Program-made: the position numbers and the translations under genes
The notes under the pieces: model-generated
Told to the model about the DNA's origin: nothing
Database searches by the model: none
Seen by the model: only the letters and a program-made list of their open reading frames with translations
Source of the DNA: Verrucomicrobiaceae bacterium
Lineage (GTDB): Bacteria; Verrucomicrobiota; Verrucomicrobiia; Verrucomicrobiales; Verrucomicrobiaceae
Reading direction: 5' to 3'
Assembly (NCBI GenBank): GCA_024232965.1
Contig: JACKQF010000004.1
Coordinates: forward strand, 62,001-126,000
Length of the DNA: 64,000 bases
In this document: positions 9,419 to 17,687 of the stretch, piece after piece
How the letters are laid out: each line of letters opens with the position of its first letter
Numbering within the stretch: position 1 is the first letter of the stretch

Positions 9419-10990
9419 ATGAAAACAAAGATCATCACACACGGCAGCCGCCACCTGAGAAGTTGGGGTAAGCGGCACTACCGTGACCTCAAGCATTCTG
9501 ATGATGAAACGCTCAGCAAGAGGCGGCCGGAACTGGGGGAAGAGGACATCGAATACAACCAAAACAAGTGGCGATGCAGTTGCGATGATTGCGACCCAGA
9601 TTCGTTTTGGGGTGGTGGCGATGTCAGCGCCCGGCTGGTGTTTGCGTTACTAAAAGGACGGGCCGCAGGCGCAGACTCAGCGAAGAACAAGTTTTTCGAA
9701 CCCCTGCAACGACTGGCCCGCGCGCTACCAGCGGGAAACCTTCCGCCCACGCCTGAGGACAAATTGCCAGCAGCAATATCGGATACTTTTCTGGCTGAAC
9801 TAGAGGATCATTTCACGCTCCTCGGCCAAAGAGTAAGACAAGTGAGAGAGGTCATCCGAGCCTCAGATGAGGAGCTAGAGTGGCTTCGGTCGCTTATCCG
9901 AATGAACGGCAATCGCGGTCCTCACGACTCCCACGAAGCGATCACCAGCATTCTGACGATGGAGCCTTTCTGGATTCGCTCTCCCTGCGACTGGCAGCCA
10001 GAAAGAGACTTCGACGATCGGGATTTCGCATCTCTAGTGCGCCACCTGTTTGAAGTGTATCCGATTCCTGCCTCACTGCTCTCCCGTGAGGCTTGGCTAA
10101 ACGATGAGTGTTTGACCGCCCACAGCATCAAATGGCAACTCTGGGCGGTTATCATTGGCAGAGGTGCCAGCATGAAAAGGGCTGGGCAGCGATTTGGCTG
10201 GTGGTGGCACTCGGGGCTCATGGAGCCATTGTTTCGGGAAGGAGCGCAGTCGCTTCCACCCTCGATGGCATGCCAATGGGCAGAGGCCATTCGCCGGGGA
10301 GCATCGGAAACCCTGGCTCATGCATGGTTGGGACATCAAGGGTTTCGACTGGACCCCACGGCACCCCCTTGGCAGGGTCGATCCGATTACAACGCGCCCC
10401 GCGATTTCGGGTTAGAAACACTAGCTTGGCTTATGCGACACGAAGCTGCACTGCCGCCGGAGCGGTTCAACGAGGTGTTAGACTGGGCAAACCACCGCTT
10501 TACCGAAGGCCAGCGTAAGAGTGGCTCACCCTTCCAATGGAAAGGCCGTTCGCCAGCCTCGGTACTGCGAATGGCTGCGGACTATCGCGAAGAAATTCGC
10601 CTGGCTGAAGAGCGGGCAAGGGCAGACCGCCAGCAAAGGCGGGCAGGTCAGCCAGTCACCTGGCATTCGCATGGCTGGGATTGGCAGAGCACGGAGGAAA
10701 ACGATACCGTTTGGTCAGCACACGAACTACTGAGCCGCCATGACCTCGCCGAAGAAGGCAGCGCCATGCATCACTGCGTGGCCATGTACGCTGGACGCTG
10801 CGCTCAAGGCCAATGCGCGATCTTCTCGATCCGCCGAAACGGCTCTCGAGTGTTGACTGTCGAACTTGAACTGCCAGGAAGAAAACTTTGTCAGGTTCGA
10901 GGTCCATACAACCGTTCTGCGACCGAGTCGGAGTTGCAAATCGTTGGCAGATGGACGGTCGAAATGGACACAGCTATCACCGCTCAATAA
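9419..10990 (+). CDS. PcfJ-like domain protein
   Basis: A 523-residue soluble protein. Its C-terminal part (about residues 435-515) has the PcfJ-family signature: L-x-EEG-x-MHHCV-x-MYAGRC, an 'IFSIRR-NGSR' strand, TVELEL, then Q-V-R-G-PYN and a tryptophan helix. PcfJ proteins were first noted on conjugative plasmids and are also scattered in chromosomes, and their biochemical role is unsettled. The N-terminal 400 residues are charged and helical with a CSCDDCD cluster (about residues 53-59) that might bind metal. A SLOG-fold gene starts 51 bp downstream on the same strand. No signal or membrane segment is present and no Shine-Dalgarno sequence precedes the ATG. Domain recognition is fairly secure; function is unknown. 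Confidence 0.8.
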   Translation: MKTKIITHGSRHLRSWGKRHYRDLKHSDDETLSKRRPELGEEDIEYNQNKWRCSCDDCDPDSFWGGGDVSARLVFALLKGRAAGADSAKNKFFEPLQRLARALPAGNLPPTPEDKLPAAISDTFLAELEDHFTLLGQRVRQVREVIRASDEELEWLRSLIRMNGNRGPHDSHEAITSILTMEPFWIRSPCDWQPERDFDDRDFASLVRHLFEVYPIPASLLSREAWLNDECLTAHSIKWQLWAVIIGRGASMKRAGQRFGWWWHSGLMEPLFREGAQSLPPSMACQWAEAIRRGASETLAHAWLGHQGFRLDPTAPPWQGRSDYNAPRDFGLETLAWLMRHEAALPPERFNEVLDWANHRFTEGQRKSGSPFQWKGRSPASVLRMAADYREEIRLAEERARADRQQRRAGQPVTWHSHGWDWQSTEENDTVWSAHELLSRHDLAEEGSAMHHCVAMYAGRCAQGQCAIFSIRRNGSRVLTVELELPGRKLCQVRGPYNRSATESELQIVGRWTVEMDTAITAQ

Positions 10991-11041
10991 CATCACCACT
11001 CTTTGCATCCTAGCATCACCCACCCTAAGCGAACATTTCCC

Positions 11042-11515
11042 ATGGAGTTAGCAGTTCTCAAAATCATCTCCGGTGCCCAGACGGGCGTTGACCGCGCGGC
11101 ACTTGATGCGGCGATTGAACTTGGAGTTCCTTGCGGCGGCTGGGTTCCCGTCGGCCGATTGGATGAAGATGGGATCATCCCCTCACACTACCCCGTGAAG
11201 GAACTTGAGAAGGGCGGCTACAAGCAACGAACCATACAGAACCTCGTCGATGCAGATGGCACGCTGATCATTTACCACCACACTCTCGAGGGAGGCACTG
11301 AAGAGACACTCTTCCGCTGCATCAAACTTCACCGGCCTTACCACCTTATTGACGCAGCAGTGATGAGCACTGAACATGCGGCGGAGAGGGCCGCAGGTTT
11401 TGTAAAAGATCGGCAGATCACCTCGCTGAATGTCGCCGGGCCGCGAGCCAGCAAGTGGCCAGAAGGCTACGACTATGCATTCGCCGTGGTGAAATCACTT
11501 CTGGGGAAACTCTGA
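11042..11515 (+). CDS. SLOG-fold putative nucleotide/molybdenum-carrier-like protein (YpsA-related)
   Basis: A 157-residue protein beginning MELAVLKIISGAQTGVDRAAL. The GAQTGVDR segment (residues 10-17), GVPCGGWVP, and the late SLNVAGPRASKWPEGYD are hallmarks of the 'putative molybdenum carrier' branch of the SLOG superfamily, whose Rossmann-like fold binds nucleotides or nucleotide-derived ligands. I use the ATG at 11042 rather than an in-frame ATG at 11003 because the family starts directly at the first beta strand. It follows the PcfJ-like gene by 51 bp and may be cotranscribed. SLOG proteins often act in nucleotide sensing or conflict systems, but nothing here proves that. Family call is good; ligand and role are unknown. 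Confidence 0.85.
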   Translation: MELAVLKIISGAQTGVDRAALDAAIELGVPCGGWVPVGRLDEDGIIPSHYPVKELEKGGYKQRTIQNLVDADGTLIIYHHTLEGGTEETLFRCIKLHRPYHLIDAAVMSTEHAAERAAGFVKDRQITSLNVAGPRASKWPEGYDYAFAVVKSLLGKL

Positions 11516-11609
11516 GGCGACACTCGATTGTTGTTGCCTGATTGGACGCGCGACTGGTTGCGGGCCGCGGCGAGCAAAACGTCAATGGTCGTACTTTATT
11601 TTCGTCGTC

Positions 11610-12173
11610 TCACTTCACCAAAGTCAGCGTCTCTCGCAGAATTTCCCGAAAAGACCTCCCGTCCACGCTCAGATTTTCCAACACCATCCGCCCGTCCAGC
11701 ACGCGCACTTCGGCCAGGATCGGGGCTTCGCGATTGCGGAGATTTTCCGCCAGCCACTTGTCCGCCTCCGGAGCGATCACCTCGTTCACATAAAACCGGT
11801 CGATGGGCCACTCAATCGGCGTGGCGTCGCTGTAATTGTAGCGGACTTTCACCTGCGCCCAGACACCGTCATCCCCAGGCGAAAGCGCCGCGTCCGCGAT
11901 GGTGGAGACGCCGTCTTCGCCTGGCAACAGCTTCACGTAAATCGTTGCGCCACTTTCCACTTCCACACCTGCCGGCAACTTCGCATGGTCAGGCTGCAAT
12001 GACACCCGCAAAAAGCGCCCCCGCAGCGGATCATACGGATCGGGAGCCGTGCAGCGCAGTTTAACCAGGGCACCCTGGGTCAGCACTTTCTCATGCCGCA
12101 AAATCTGGGTCAGCGGCATAGCCCACTGGGCCAGCACCGCGACGGCAAAGGCGATCCACATCCACGACTTCAT
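11610..12173 (-). CDS. GDYXXLXY-family membrane-anchored protein
   Basis: A 187-residue protein with one N-terminal membrane segment (WIAFAVAVLAQWAMPL) and a soluble beta-rich domain. It belongs with the GDYXXLXY proteins that are typically encoded beside DUF2157/DUF4401 membrane proteins: after DPYDPL the usual R-G-D-Y-x-x-L-x-Y is present in degenerate form as R-G-R-F-L-R-V-S-L, and the family's FYVNE-x-IAP-x-A segment appears as RFYVNEVIAPEADKW. Its ATG overlaps the stop of the upstream DUF2157 gene by 4 bp (ATGA), indicating translational coupling. The function of the pair is unknown. The degenerate signature is real in the sequence, while family membership is inferred partly from this arrangement. 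Confidence 0.8.
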   Translation of the reverse strand: MKSWMWIAFAVAVLAQWAMPLTQILRHEKVLTQGALVKLRCTAPDPYDPLRGRFLRVSLQPDHAKLPAGVEVESGATIYVKLLPGEDGVSTIADAALSPGDDGVWAQVKVRYNYSDATPIEWPIDRFYVNEVIAPEADKWLAENLRNREAPILAEVRVLDGRMVLENLSVDGRSFREILRETLTLVK

Positions 12174-13492
12174 GACACGGCCCTCCTCCGCGCCCGGGCG
12201 CTGAGATAAAAGTTAAACGCAATGAAGCCGATGCCGATCACGATGAAGGCCAGACCCTTTGTCAGGAGCGAAAGTTGACTATCACTCATTCGAGCAATGA
12301 TCAAAGCACACAACAATGCTGCACCAAGACGTGGCACACTTTTCCAGCCGGAAAAATCGAGCAGAATTAAGCCCACTCCTACTGCGGCGACGTGCAAAGT
12401 CGCAATCGAAGACATCCAAAACCCCGCCCCAGCAGCACCTGCAAGGGCACCTAACAAAGGAGTGACAACCAGAGAGCCTAGCACAACCACAGCCCAACGC
12501 CCGCTCCTAGCGGCGACCCCAAACAGAATCAAAGTCACAGCCAGAAGGCAGATCACCCACGCTACACCCACAACGCGCAGAATGGACCCCACGTCACCAC
12601 GCGCAAAAGTTGCCGACATTCCAAAAACAAGCAGGAACAACGTCCCAAATACCACCTGAGGCTTTCGCCGTGTACTCTCAGCCACGCCCGCTGCGTTCAG
12701 CGGCACCAGCAACAGAATCGCGGCAACCAAACTGCAGGACCAAAAATATCCCCACCCGCTCCAACGGTCTTCAGCCGATGCATGATGAATCGCACAATAG
12801 GTCGCCGCCATCAGACCGAAGGCAGCGCTCAAGGTAGCAACCGTTCGCAGACTAACACCTAGAACAGGACGCGGCTTGTGAAAGCCCGGCCACAGAGGAA
12901 GGACGCCAGCGAGTAGGAGCGGATAAAGCCTCGCATCTTGCCACCAAAATTCCGAATGATGCCATTCGGAACTGGTAACCGCCCAAGTCGCAGTTCCGGC
13001 CAGATAAAGCATCGCCACCAGATGGGAACGCATCGCCCATATCAGAGGGAGGGACACCAAGCAGCAAGCCAGAAGAAAAGCCTCCCAGGTTCCACCCATG
13101 TTATAGATCTGCGCGACAATCGCCAGACCCGCCGTCGCAGCCAAGGCCTGCAGAACCGCCGAGACCTCACGCAGCCATCCCGGAGCACGGTCTTCCCTCC
13201 GAAGAATCACAAAACTCAGAACCTGAGTCAGAAGCATTGGAGCAAACGCAAACGATAGCCGCACCGGACGACTAAAGTCTTCCCAATTGAACCCGATTAC
13301 CGCGATCAACCCTAGTCCAATCAACAACGCACCGACACCCCCCAAGGCCATTTGCCCCGCCGTCAGTCGATCCGTGCGCAGAGCATCCGCATACCGCGCC
13401 CTCAGCTTTTCACCGACCTCTGCGGAAACGATACCCTCTTGCTCCCAGACCGGGATTTGCTCTGCCAACCAGCGCTCGTGGGAGGAATTCAT
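12170..13492 (-). CDS. DUF2157 multi-pass membrane protein
   Basis: This encodes 440 residues. The N-terminal cytoplasmic stretch (about 1-45, RWLAEQIPVWEQEGIVSAE) is typical of DUF2157 proteins, followed by about 10-12 hydrophobic helices beginning ALGGVGALLIGLGLIAVIGFNW and ending in a basic tail RARRRA. The family's conserved 'AQIYNMGG-x-W' region is visible near residues 126-135. It is cotranscribed and coupled with the GDYXXLXY-type gene downstream (4-bp overlap). The next gene upstream, deoC, is divergent. DUF2157 proteins are integral membrane proteins of unknown function. No Shine-Dalgarno sequence is seen. Confidence 0.88.
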   Translation of the reverse strand: MNSSHERWLAEQIPVWEQEGIVSAEVGEKLRARYADALRTDRLTAGQMALGGVGALLIGLGLIAVIGFNWEDFSRPVRLSFAFAPMLLTQVLSFVILRREDRAPGWLREVSAVLQALAATAGLAIVAQIYNMGGTWEAFLLACCLVSLPLIWAMRSHLVAMLYLAGTATWAVTSSEWHHSEFWWQDARLYPLLLAGVLPLWPGFHKPRPVLGVSLRTVATLSAAFGLMAATYCAIHHASAEDRWSGWGYFWSCSLVAAILLLVPLNAAGVAESTRRKPQVVFGTLFLLVFGMSATFARGDVGSILRVVGVAWVICLLAVTLILFGVAARSGRWAVVVLGSLVVTPLLGALAGAAGAGFWMSSIATLHVAAVGVGLILLDFSGWKSVPRLGAALLCALIIARMSDSQLSLLTKGLAFIVIGIGFIAFNFYLSARARRRAVS

Positions 13493-13672
13493 CGGATATG
13501 CAAGATCACAGCAGATTCAGTGGACGCTGCCAAGAACTATCCTCACTCAGTTATGAGCGCCCGTGGCCCGCGGCTTCAGCCGGTCAATCCCTGCCACCAC
13601 CCCAAAGCCACACACATCCCGCAGCCACGCCTGACGCGCTGAAGCACAATGCCACTTTTCGATTTAAGGCCG

Positions 13673-13701
13673 TTGTCACGCGCCGCACGGCGTGCCACTA
13701 T
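13673..13701 (+). promoter_or_regulatory. Possible promoter for the deoC operon
   Basis: TTGTCA (13673-13678) and CACTAT (13696-13701) are separated by 17 bp and end 7 bp before the deoC ATG, which would give an almost leaderless transcript. The -10 box matches the consensus at only three positions, so this is weak. The 215-bp divergent spacer 13493-13708 shows no other clear element. Confidence 0.22.
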
Positions 13702-13708
13702 CCTGGCC

Positions 13709-14641
13709 ATGTCCGCCGCACCTCAAGCTCTCCGCCGCCTCCTCAGCGAGATCGGCACTGTCGATCAAGTCGGCATCGAAGAACGTGTCGCCAAGTACAC
13801 CACGCGCAGCATCAAGAAGAAGTCCAAACTCTTCGGCCTCAATCTGGCTGTCTCCATGGTGGACCTCACGACGCTTGAAGGCAAAGACACACCGGGCAAA
13901 GTCGCATCCCTTTGCCAAAAGGCACTGCTCCCCCATGACCAGGGAGACGTTCCTACCGTCGCGGCCGTCTGCGTTTATCCAGCCATGGTGAAGCATGCTG
14001 CCAAATACGTGAAGGGCACGCCGGTGCGGATCGCGTCCGTTGCCACGGCCTTTCCCTCTGGGCAGGCGCCACTGAAAACGCGTCTGGCAGAAGTGCGTGC
14101 AGCAGTTGCCGACGGTGCAGATGAAATCGACATGGTGATCAATCGCGGAGCCTTTTTGTCCGGTCAGTTTTCATTGATGCAGGACGAGATCGCTCAAGTG
14201 GTCGAGGCCTGTGGCAATGCGACCCTGAAAGTCATCCTGGAGACCAGTGAACTCGAAACCTATGACAATATCCGCGCCGCTAGCTTCTTGGCGATGCGCG
14301 TCATTCGCCCCGGCGATTTCATCAAAACGAGCACTGGTAAGACCTCATCCAATGCCACTCTGGGCAACAACCAAGTCATGCTGGATGCCATTCGCGATTT
14401 CTTCCTCGAAACCGGTACTGCAATCGCCATGAAGCCTGCAGGCGGCATCCGCACGGCCAAGCAGGCGCTGCACTTCCTCATCGCCGTCAAAGAAACGCTT
14501 GGCGACGAATGGCTGAACAATCAGCGGTATCGCTTTGGGGCATCATCACTCCTCAACGATCTCCTTCGCCAACTCGAAAAAGAACGCACCGGTGCCTACC
14601 AGGCCCCCTACTACTTCAGCGAGGCTGCGGAGGCTTACTGA
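13709..14641 (+). CDS. deoC: Deoxyribose-phosphate aldolase (DERA), eukaryote-like subfamily
   Basis: Cleaves 2-deoxyribose-5-phosphate to glyceraldehyde-3-phosphate and acetaldehyde in deoxynucleoside catabolism. With the ATG at 13709 the protein has 310 residues. All catalytic residues are present: Asp141 in DEIDMV (proton relay), the Schiff-base Lys206 in DFIKTSTGK, and Lys242 in AMKPAGGIRTA. The long N-terminal extension and features such as TAFPSGQAPLKTRL, AIRDFFLETG, LGDEWLN and a C-terminal TGAYQAPY resemble animal DERA more than the 259-residue E. coli DeoC. Two aldehyde dehydrogenase genes follow at 41 and 74 bp, which fits oxidation of the released aldehyde. An upstream in-frame ATG at 13649 would add about 20 poorly conserved residues and is not preferred. 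Confidence 0.93.
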   Translation: MSAAPQALRRLLSEIGTVDQVGIEERVAKYTTRSIKKKSKLFGLNLAVSMVDLTTLEGKDTPGKVASLCQKALLPHDQGDVPTVAAVCVYPAMVKHAAKYVKGTPVRIASVATAFPSGQAPLKTRLAEVRAAVADGADEIDMVINRGAFLSGQFSLMQDEIAQVVEACGNATLKVILETSELETYDNIRAASFLAMRVIRPGDFIKTSTGKTSSNATLGNNQVMLDAIRDFFLETGTAIAMKPAGGIRTAKQALHFLIAVKETLGDEWLNNQRYRFGASSLLNDLLRQLEKERTGAYQAPYYFSEAAEAY

Positions 14642-14682
14642 GACTAACATCGACACTGTTCCCGACAAACTCTACGACAGTT

Positions 14683-16182
14683 ATGCCCGCTGCTTCCCGT
14701 CCCGCAAAAAAGACCGCACGTCCATCCTCTCGCGAACTCGTTTTCGGAGACCTTTGGGAGTTTGATCCTGCACCGGAGACGGCGGATCCGAAGCTGAAGA
14801 CGAAGTGCGACCTCTTCATTCATGGCCAATTCGTTAAGCCTTCAGCAGGCAAATACTTCGACTCCATCAACCCTGCTACGGAGACCAAACTGGCAGACAT
14901 CGCGCTCGCGACAAACACCGATGTGGACCTCGCCTATCGCTCGGCTCGCAAGGCCTATGATTCCGTTTGGGGACGCATGCCTGGCGCGGAGCGTGGCAAG
15001 TATCTGTTCCGCATCGCACGCCTGCTCCAGGATCACGCGCGCGAGTTCGCCATCGCCGAGACCCTGGATGGCGGGAAGCCGATCAAGGAATCGCGCGATT
15101 TCGATGTGCCCATGGCCGCCGCTCATTTCTTTTACCACGCCGGATGGGCGGATAAGCTGGAGTACGTCAGTCCCGGACGCAGCGTGAAACCCCTGGGCGT
15201 CGTAGGTCAGGTCATCCCGTGGAACTTCCCTTTGCTCATGCTGGCATGGAAACTGGCCCCTGCCCTCGCCATGGGCAACACCGTGGTCATCAAACCTGCT
15301 GAGACGACTAGCATCACCGCGCTGAAGTTTGGCGAGATCTTGCAAGAGGCCGAACTCCCACCGGGAGTCGTGAACATTGTCAGTGGCGCGGGCGAAACCG
15401 GTGCCGCCGTGATGGGGCATCCAGCCGCCGCCAAGATCGCCTTCACAGGCTCCACCGAAGTAGGCAAGATCATCATGCGCAGCGTCGCTGGCACGGACAA
15501 GAAGGTGACGATGGAACTGGGTGGGAAGGCGGCGAACATTGTCTTTGATGATGCGCCCCTGGACCAAGCGGTCGAAGGCATCGTCAACGGCATCTTTTTC
15601 AATCAAGGCCACGTCTGCTGCGCCGGATCACGTCTGCTGGTTCAGGAGAGCATCACAGATGCTGTGCTGACAAAACTGAAACGAAGGATCGAGGTATTGC
15701 GAGTCGGCGATCCTATGGACAAGAATACCGACCTCGGCGCAATCAACTCGAAGGAGCAACTCAACAAGATCACCGAGTTGGTGGAAAGTGGCGTGAGAGA
15801 GGGCGCAGAGCTCTATCAATCCCCGTGCCGCTTGCCCAGCAAGGGCTTCTTCTTCAAGCCATCCGTCTTTTCCAACGTATCGATGAGCCATCGCGTCGCC
15901 CGCGAGGAAATCTTTGGCCCCGTGCTCAGCGTTCTGACCTTCCGCACCGTCGATGAGGCCATCGAAAAAGCCAACAACACCGCCTACGGCCTCAGCGCCG
16001 GAGTCTGGACGGACAAGGGCTCGCGCATTTTGAAGATGAGCACCGAGCTCAAGGCCGGAGTCGTCTGGGCCAACACCTACAACAAGTTTGATCCGACCAG
16101 CCCCTTTGGGGGATACAAGGAGTCTGGCTTCGGCCGCGAAGGCGGACGCCAGGGGCTGATCGACTACTGTCGCGAGGAGTAG
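14683..16182 (+). CDS. Aldehyde dehydrogenase (ALDH16-like catalytic half)
   Basis: NAD(P)-dependent oxidation of an aldehyde to a carboxylate; from context possibly the acetaldehyde released by the adjacent aldolase. The ATG at 14683 gives 499 residues. Present are the Rossmann motif IPWNFPLLMLAWKLAPALA, the cofactor loop KPAETT, FTGSTEVGK, the general-base Glu in MELGGKAANIVF, the catalytic Cys in NQGHVCCAGSR, and EEIFGPVLSVL. The C-terminus GGYKESGFGREGGRQGL is typical. The following gene encodes a shortened, non-catalytic aldehyde dehydrogenase, so the pair looks like a split version of the two-domain ALDH16 family. It lies 41 bp after deoC and is probably in one operon. Enzyme class is firm; substrate is inferred. 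Confidence 0.94.
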   Translation: MPAASRPAKKTARPSSRELVFGDLWEFDPAPETADPKLKTKCDLFIHGQFVKPSAGKYFDSINPATETKLADIALATNTDVDLAYRSARKAYDSVWGRMPGAERGKYLFRIARLLQDHAREFAIAETLDGGKPIKESRDFDVPMAAAHFFYHAGWADKLEYVSPGRSVKPLGVVGQVIPWNFPLLMLAWKLAPALAMGNTVVIKPAETTSITALKFGEILQEAELPPGVVNIVSGAGETGAAVMGHPAAAKIAFTGSTEVGKIIMRSVAGTDKKVTMELGGKAANIVFDDAPLDQAVEGIVNGIFFNQGHVCCAGSRLLVQESITDAVLTKLKRRIEVLRVGDPMDKNTDLGAINSKEQLNKITELVESGVREGAELYQSPCRLPSKGFFFKPSVFSNVSMSHRVAREEIFGPVLSVLTFRTVDEAIEKANNTAYGLSAGVWTDKGSRILKMSTELKAGVVWANTYNKFDPTSPFGGYKESGFGREGGRQGLIDYCREE

Positions 16183-16191
16183 TCTGCAGGA

Positions 16192-16226
16192 AGTCATCAG
16201 TCATCGGTAAAAAGCAAACAGTTCGC
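16192..16226. repeat. Degenerate heptanucleotide array
   Basis: Five consecutive 7-nt segments AGTCATC, AGTCATC, GGTAAAA, AGCAAAC and AGTTCGC lie in the 74-bp spacer between the two aldehyde dehydrogenase genes. Only the first two are identical; the others keep an A/G-G start and A/C-rich end. It resembles the clearer arrays at 6264 and 31169 in period and position, but could be chance. Confidence 0.4.
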
Positions 16227-16256
16227 CCGCGCCCCCACTACCCACTCAACAACGCC

Positions 16257-17123
16257 ATGTCCCGCCTGCCCATCACCAAAACACCAAAATGCTACGTCGG
16301 CGGAGCCTTCATCCGCTCTGAGAGTGGACGCGTAGCTCCGCTGCATGATGCTCGTGGTGCCTTCTTTGCCAACATCCCCCAGTGCACGCGCAAAGACCTA
16401 CGCAACGCAGTCGAAGCTGCTGCCAAGGCTGGACCGGGCTGGGCGAAGCGTAGCGCCTACAATCGGGGGCAAATCCTCTATCGCCTCGCGGAAATGATGG
16501 AGGCTCGCTCTGCCGAGCTTGCAGAGGCCATTCAGATTGGTGGGTCTACAAAGGCAGACGCAAACCACGAGGTCGCCTCTAGCATTGAGCGACTCATCCA
16601 CTACGCTGGCTGGACCGACAAATACGAGCAACTGCTTGGCAACGTGAATCCGGTCGCGTCTCCCCACTTCAACTTCACCGTCACGGAGCCTATGGGCATC
16701 ATCGGCGTCCTCACGCCGGAGGAGGCACCGCTGCTGGCGCTCATTACGCTCATCGCGCCCGCCATCACCTGTGGCAATACCGTCATCGCGCTCGCCTCCG
16801 AATCGCAGCCCTATCCCGCCATCGTCTTGGGCGAGATGCTGGCGACTAGCGACCTCCCCGGCGGAGTGGTAAATCTCCTGACCGGACAACGCAGTGAACT
16901 CGTGCCCACCTTCGCCTCCCACACCCACCTGCGCGCCATCAGTGGCGTCGCCAATGCAGACGAGCGAAAAGAGATCCGACTCGCCGCAGCCGACAGCGTG
17001 AAGCGTGTTAATCTCCGCAAAGCAGAAGATCCGACTGACTGGCCATCGCCAAAACTCCAAGGGCTCAGCGCGATCCGCGAACTCATTGAGTTCAAGACCA
17101 CTTGGCATCCCATCGGGGCATAG
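16257..17123 (+). CDS. Non-catalytic half aldehyde dehydrogenase (ALDH16 C-terminal-domain-like)
   Basis: A 288-residue aldehyde dehydrogenase relative containing only the N-terminal Rossmann portion. AVEAAAKAGPGWAKRS, YRLAEMMEARS, PMGIIGVLTPEEAPLLALI, APAITCGNTVIALAS and LPGGVVNLLTG align with the family, but the FTGS loop, the catalytic Glu and the catalytic-Cys domain are absent. The end KTTWHPIGA resembles the KALWLPMGD end of human ALDH16A1, whose second domain is likewise a shortened pseudo-enzyme. The gene is intact (no stops or frameshifts) and directly follows the catalytic aldehyde dehydrogenase, so a role as a structural partner is more likely than decay. This is inference; complex formation is not shown by sequence. 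Confidence 0.88.
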   Translation: MSRLPITKTPKCYVGGAFIRSESGRVAPLHDARGAFFANIPQCTRKDLRNAVEAAAKAGPGWAKRSAYNRGQILYRLAEMMEARSAELAEAIQIGGSTKADANHEVASSIERLIHYAGWTDKYEQLLGNVNPVASPHFNFTVTEPMGIIGVLTPEEAPLLALITLIAPAITCGNTVIALASESQPYPAIVLGEMLATSDLPGGVVNLLTGQRSELVPTFASHTHLRAISGVANADERKEIRLAAADSVKRVNLRKAEDPTDWPSPKLQGLSAIRELIEFKTTWHPIGA

Positions 17124-17129
17124 TCGCCA

Positions 17130-17456
17130 TCAGCCTTCCCAAAGGCACTCGGGTGCGATTTGGGATTCATCCAAAAAGCGCACTCCCTCATCAATGAGGA
17201 GCTTGCGCTTCCGATCAATCTCTGCCCCAGCGCGTTCACCGCTGAAGCCGCCGATGTTCAAACCAGTGCTGACCACTCGATGGCAGGGCACCTCCGGCGC
17301 ATACGGATTACGGCGCAGAGCTTGACCAATCGCCTGGGAGGATCGGCAGCCAATCGCTCGGGCGATCGCGCCGTAGGTCGATACACGCCCACGAGGAATG
17401 CTCAACGTAAAGTCATAGACTTTTTGTTCGAAGGCCGTGGGTTCGCGGTCGGTCAT
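17130..17456 (-). CDS. Methylated-DNA-protein cysteine methyltransferase-like (MGMT C-terminal domain)
   Basis: A 108-residue single-domain member of the O6-alkylguanine-DNA alkyltransferase family. The helix-turn-helix FTLSIPRGRVSTYGAIA is followed by the acceptor-cysteine motif PCHRVV (Cys58), so it could still accept alkyl groups, unlike alkyltransferase-like proteins with PWHR. The position of the DNA-flipping 'arginine finger' (R in human A-R-A-V-G) appears to be Gln in S-Q-A-I-G (Gln42), which is unusual. It is shorter than Ada or Ogt because it lacks the N-terminal domain, a form seen in some bacteria. AAGGG lies about 6 nt before the ATG, one of the few Shine-Dalgarno-like sites here. 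It is convergent with the half aldehyde dehydrogenase gene (6-bp gap) and 39 bp downstream of tRNA-Asp. Confidence 0.88.
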   Translation of the reverse strand: MTDREPTAFEQKVYDFTLSIPRGRVSTYGAIARAIGCRSSQAIGQALRRNPYAPEVPCHRVVSTGLNIGGFSGERAGAEIDRKRKLLIDEGVRFLDESQIAPECLWEG

Positions 17457-17495
17457 GATTGCCCTTAAAGTTCGGGGGCTTTCGGTTTCAACAAA

Positions 17496-17572
17496 TGGCG
17501 GAGCGGACGGGACTCGAACCCGCGACCTCCAACGTGACAGGCTGGCGTTCTAACCGACTGAACTACCGCTCC
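17496..17572 (-). tRNA. tRNA-Asp (anticodon GTC)
   Basis: On the minus strand the sequence folds into a complete cloverleaf: acceptor GGAGCGG/CCGCTCC, D-arm GTTC...GAAC, anticodon stem CCAGC/GTTGG enclosing loop CTGTCAC with anticodon GTC, a T-arm with TTCGAGT, discriminator G and an encoded CCA. It is 77 nt including CCA. It reads Asp codons GAC/GAT. It stands alone; the spacer 17573-17687 holds no other gene. Confidence 0.97.
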
Positions 17573-17687
17573 TTGGCCTTTTGTGAAGGGCGAGACAGTA
17601 CGCGGCTGGAGCCCCTGTGCAACAAAAAACTCTACCTCTTTTAACATTGATGTAAAAATGACGAAGCTACCTAAACTCCTCGCAAAC

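Noticed and set aside
11022..11034. The 13-nt match ACCCTAAGCGAAC here and at 29272-29284, both upstream of small plus-strand genes
   Set aside because: Many 13-mer matches are expected by chance in 64 kb, and the distances to the start codons differ (7 and 55 bp).
13709..17123. Planctomycete/Verrucomicrobia bacterial microcompartment locus
   Set aside because: An aldolase and aldehyde dehydrogenases are present, but no shell-protein, PduL or class II aldolase genes are near.
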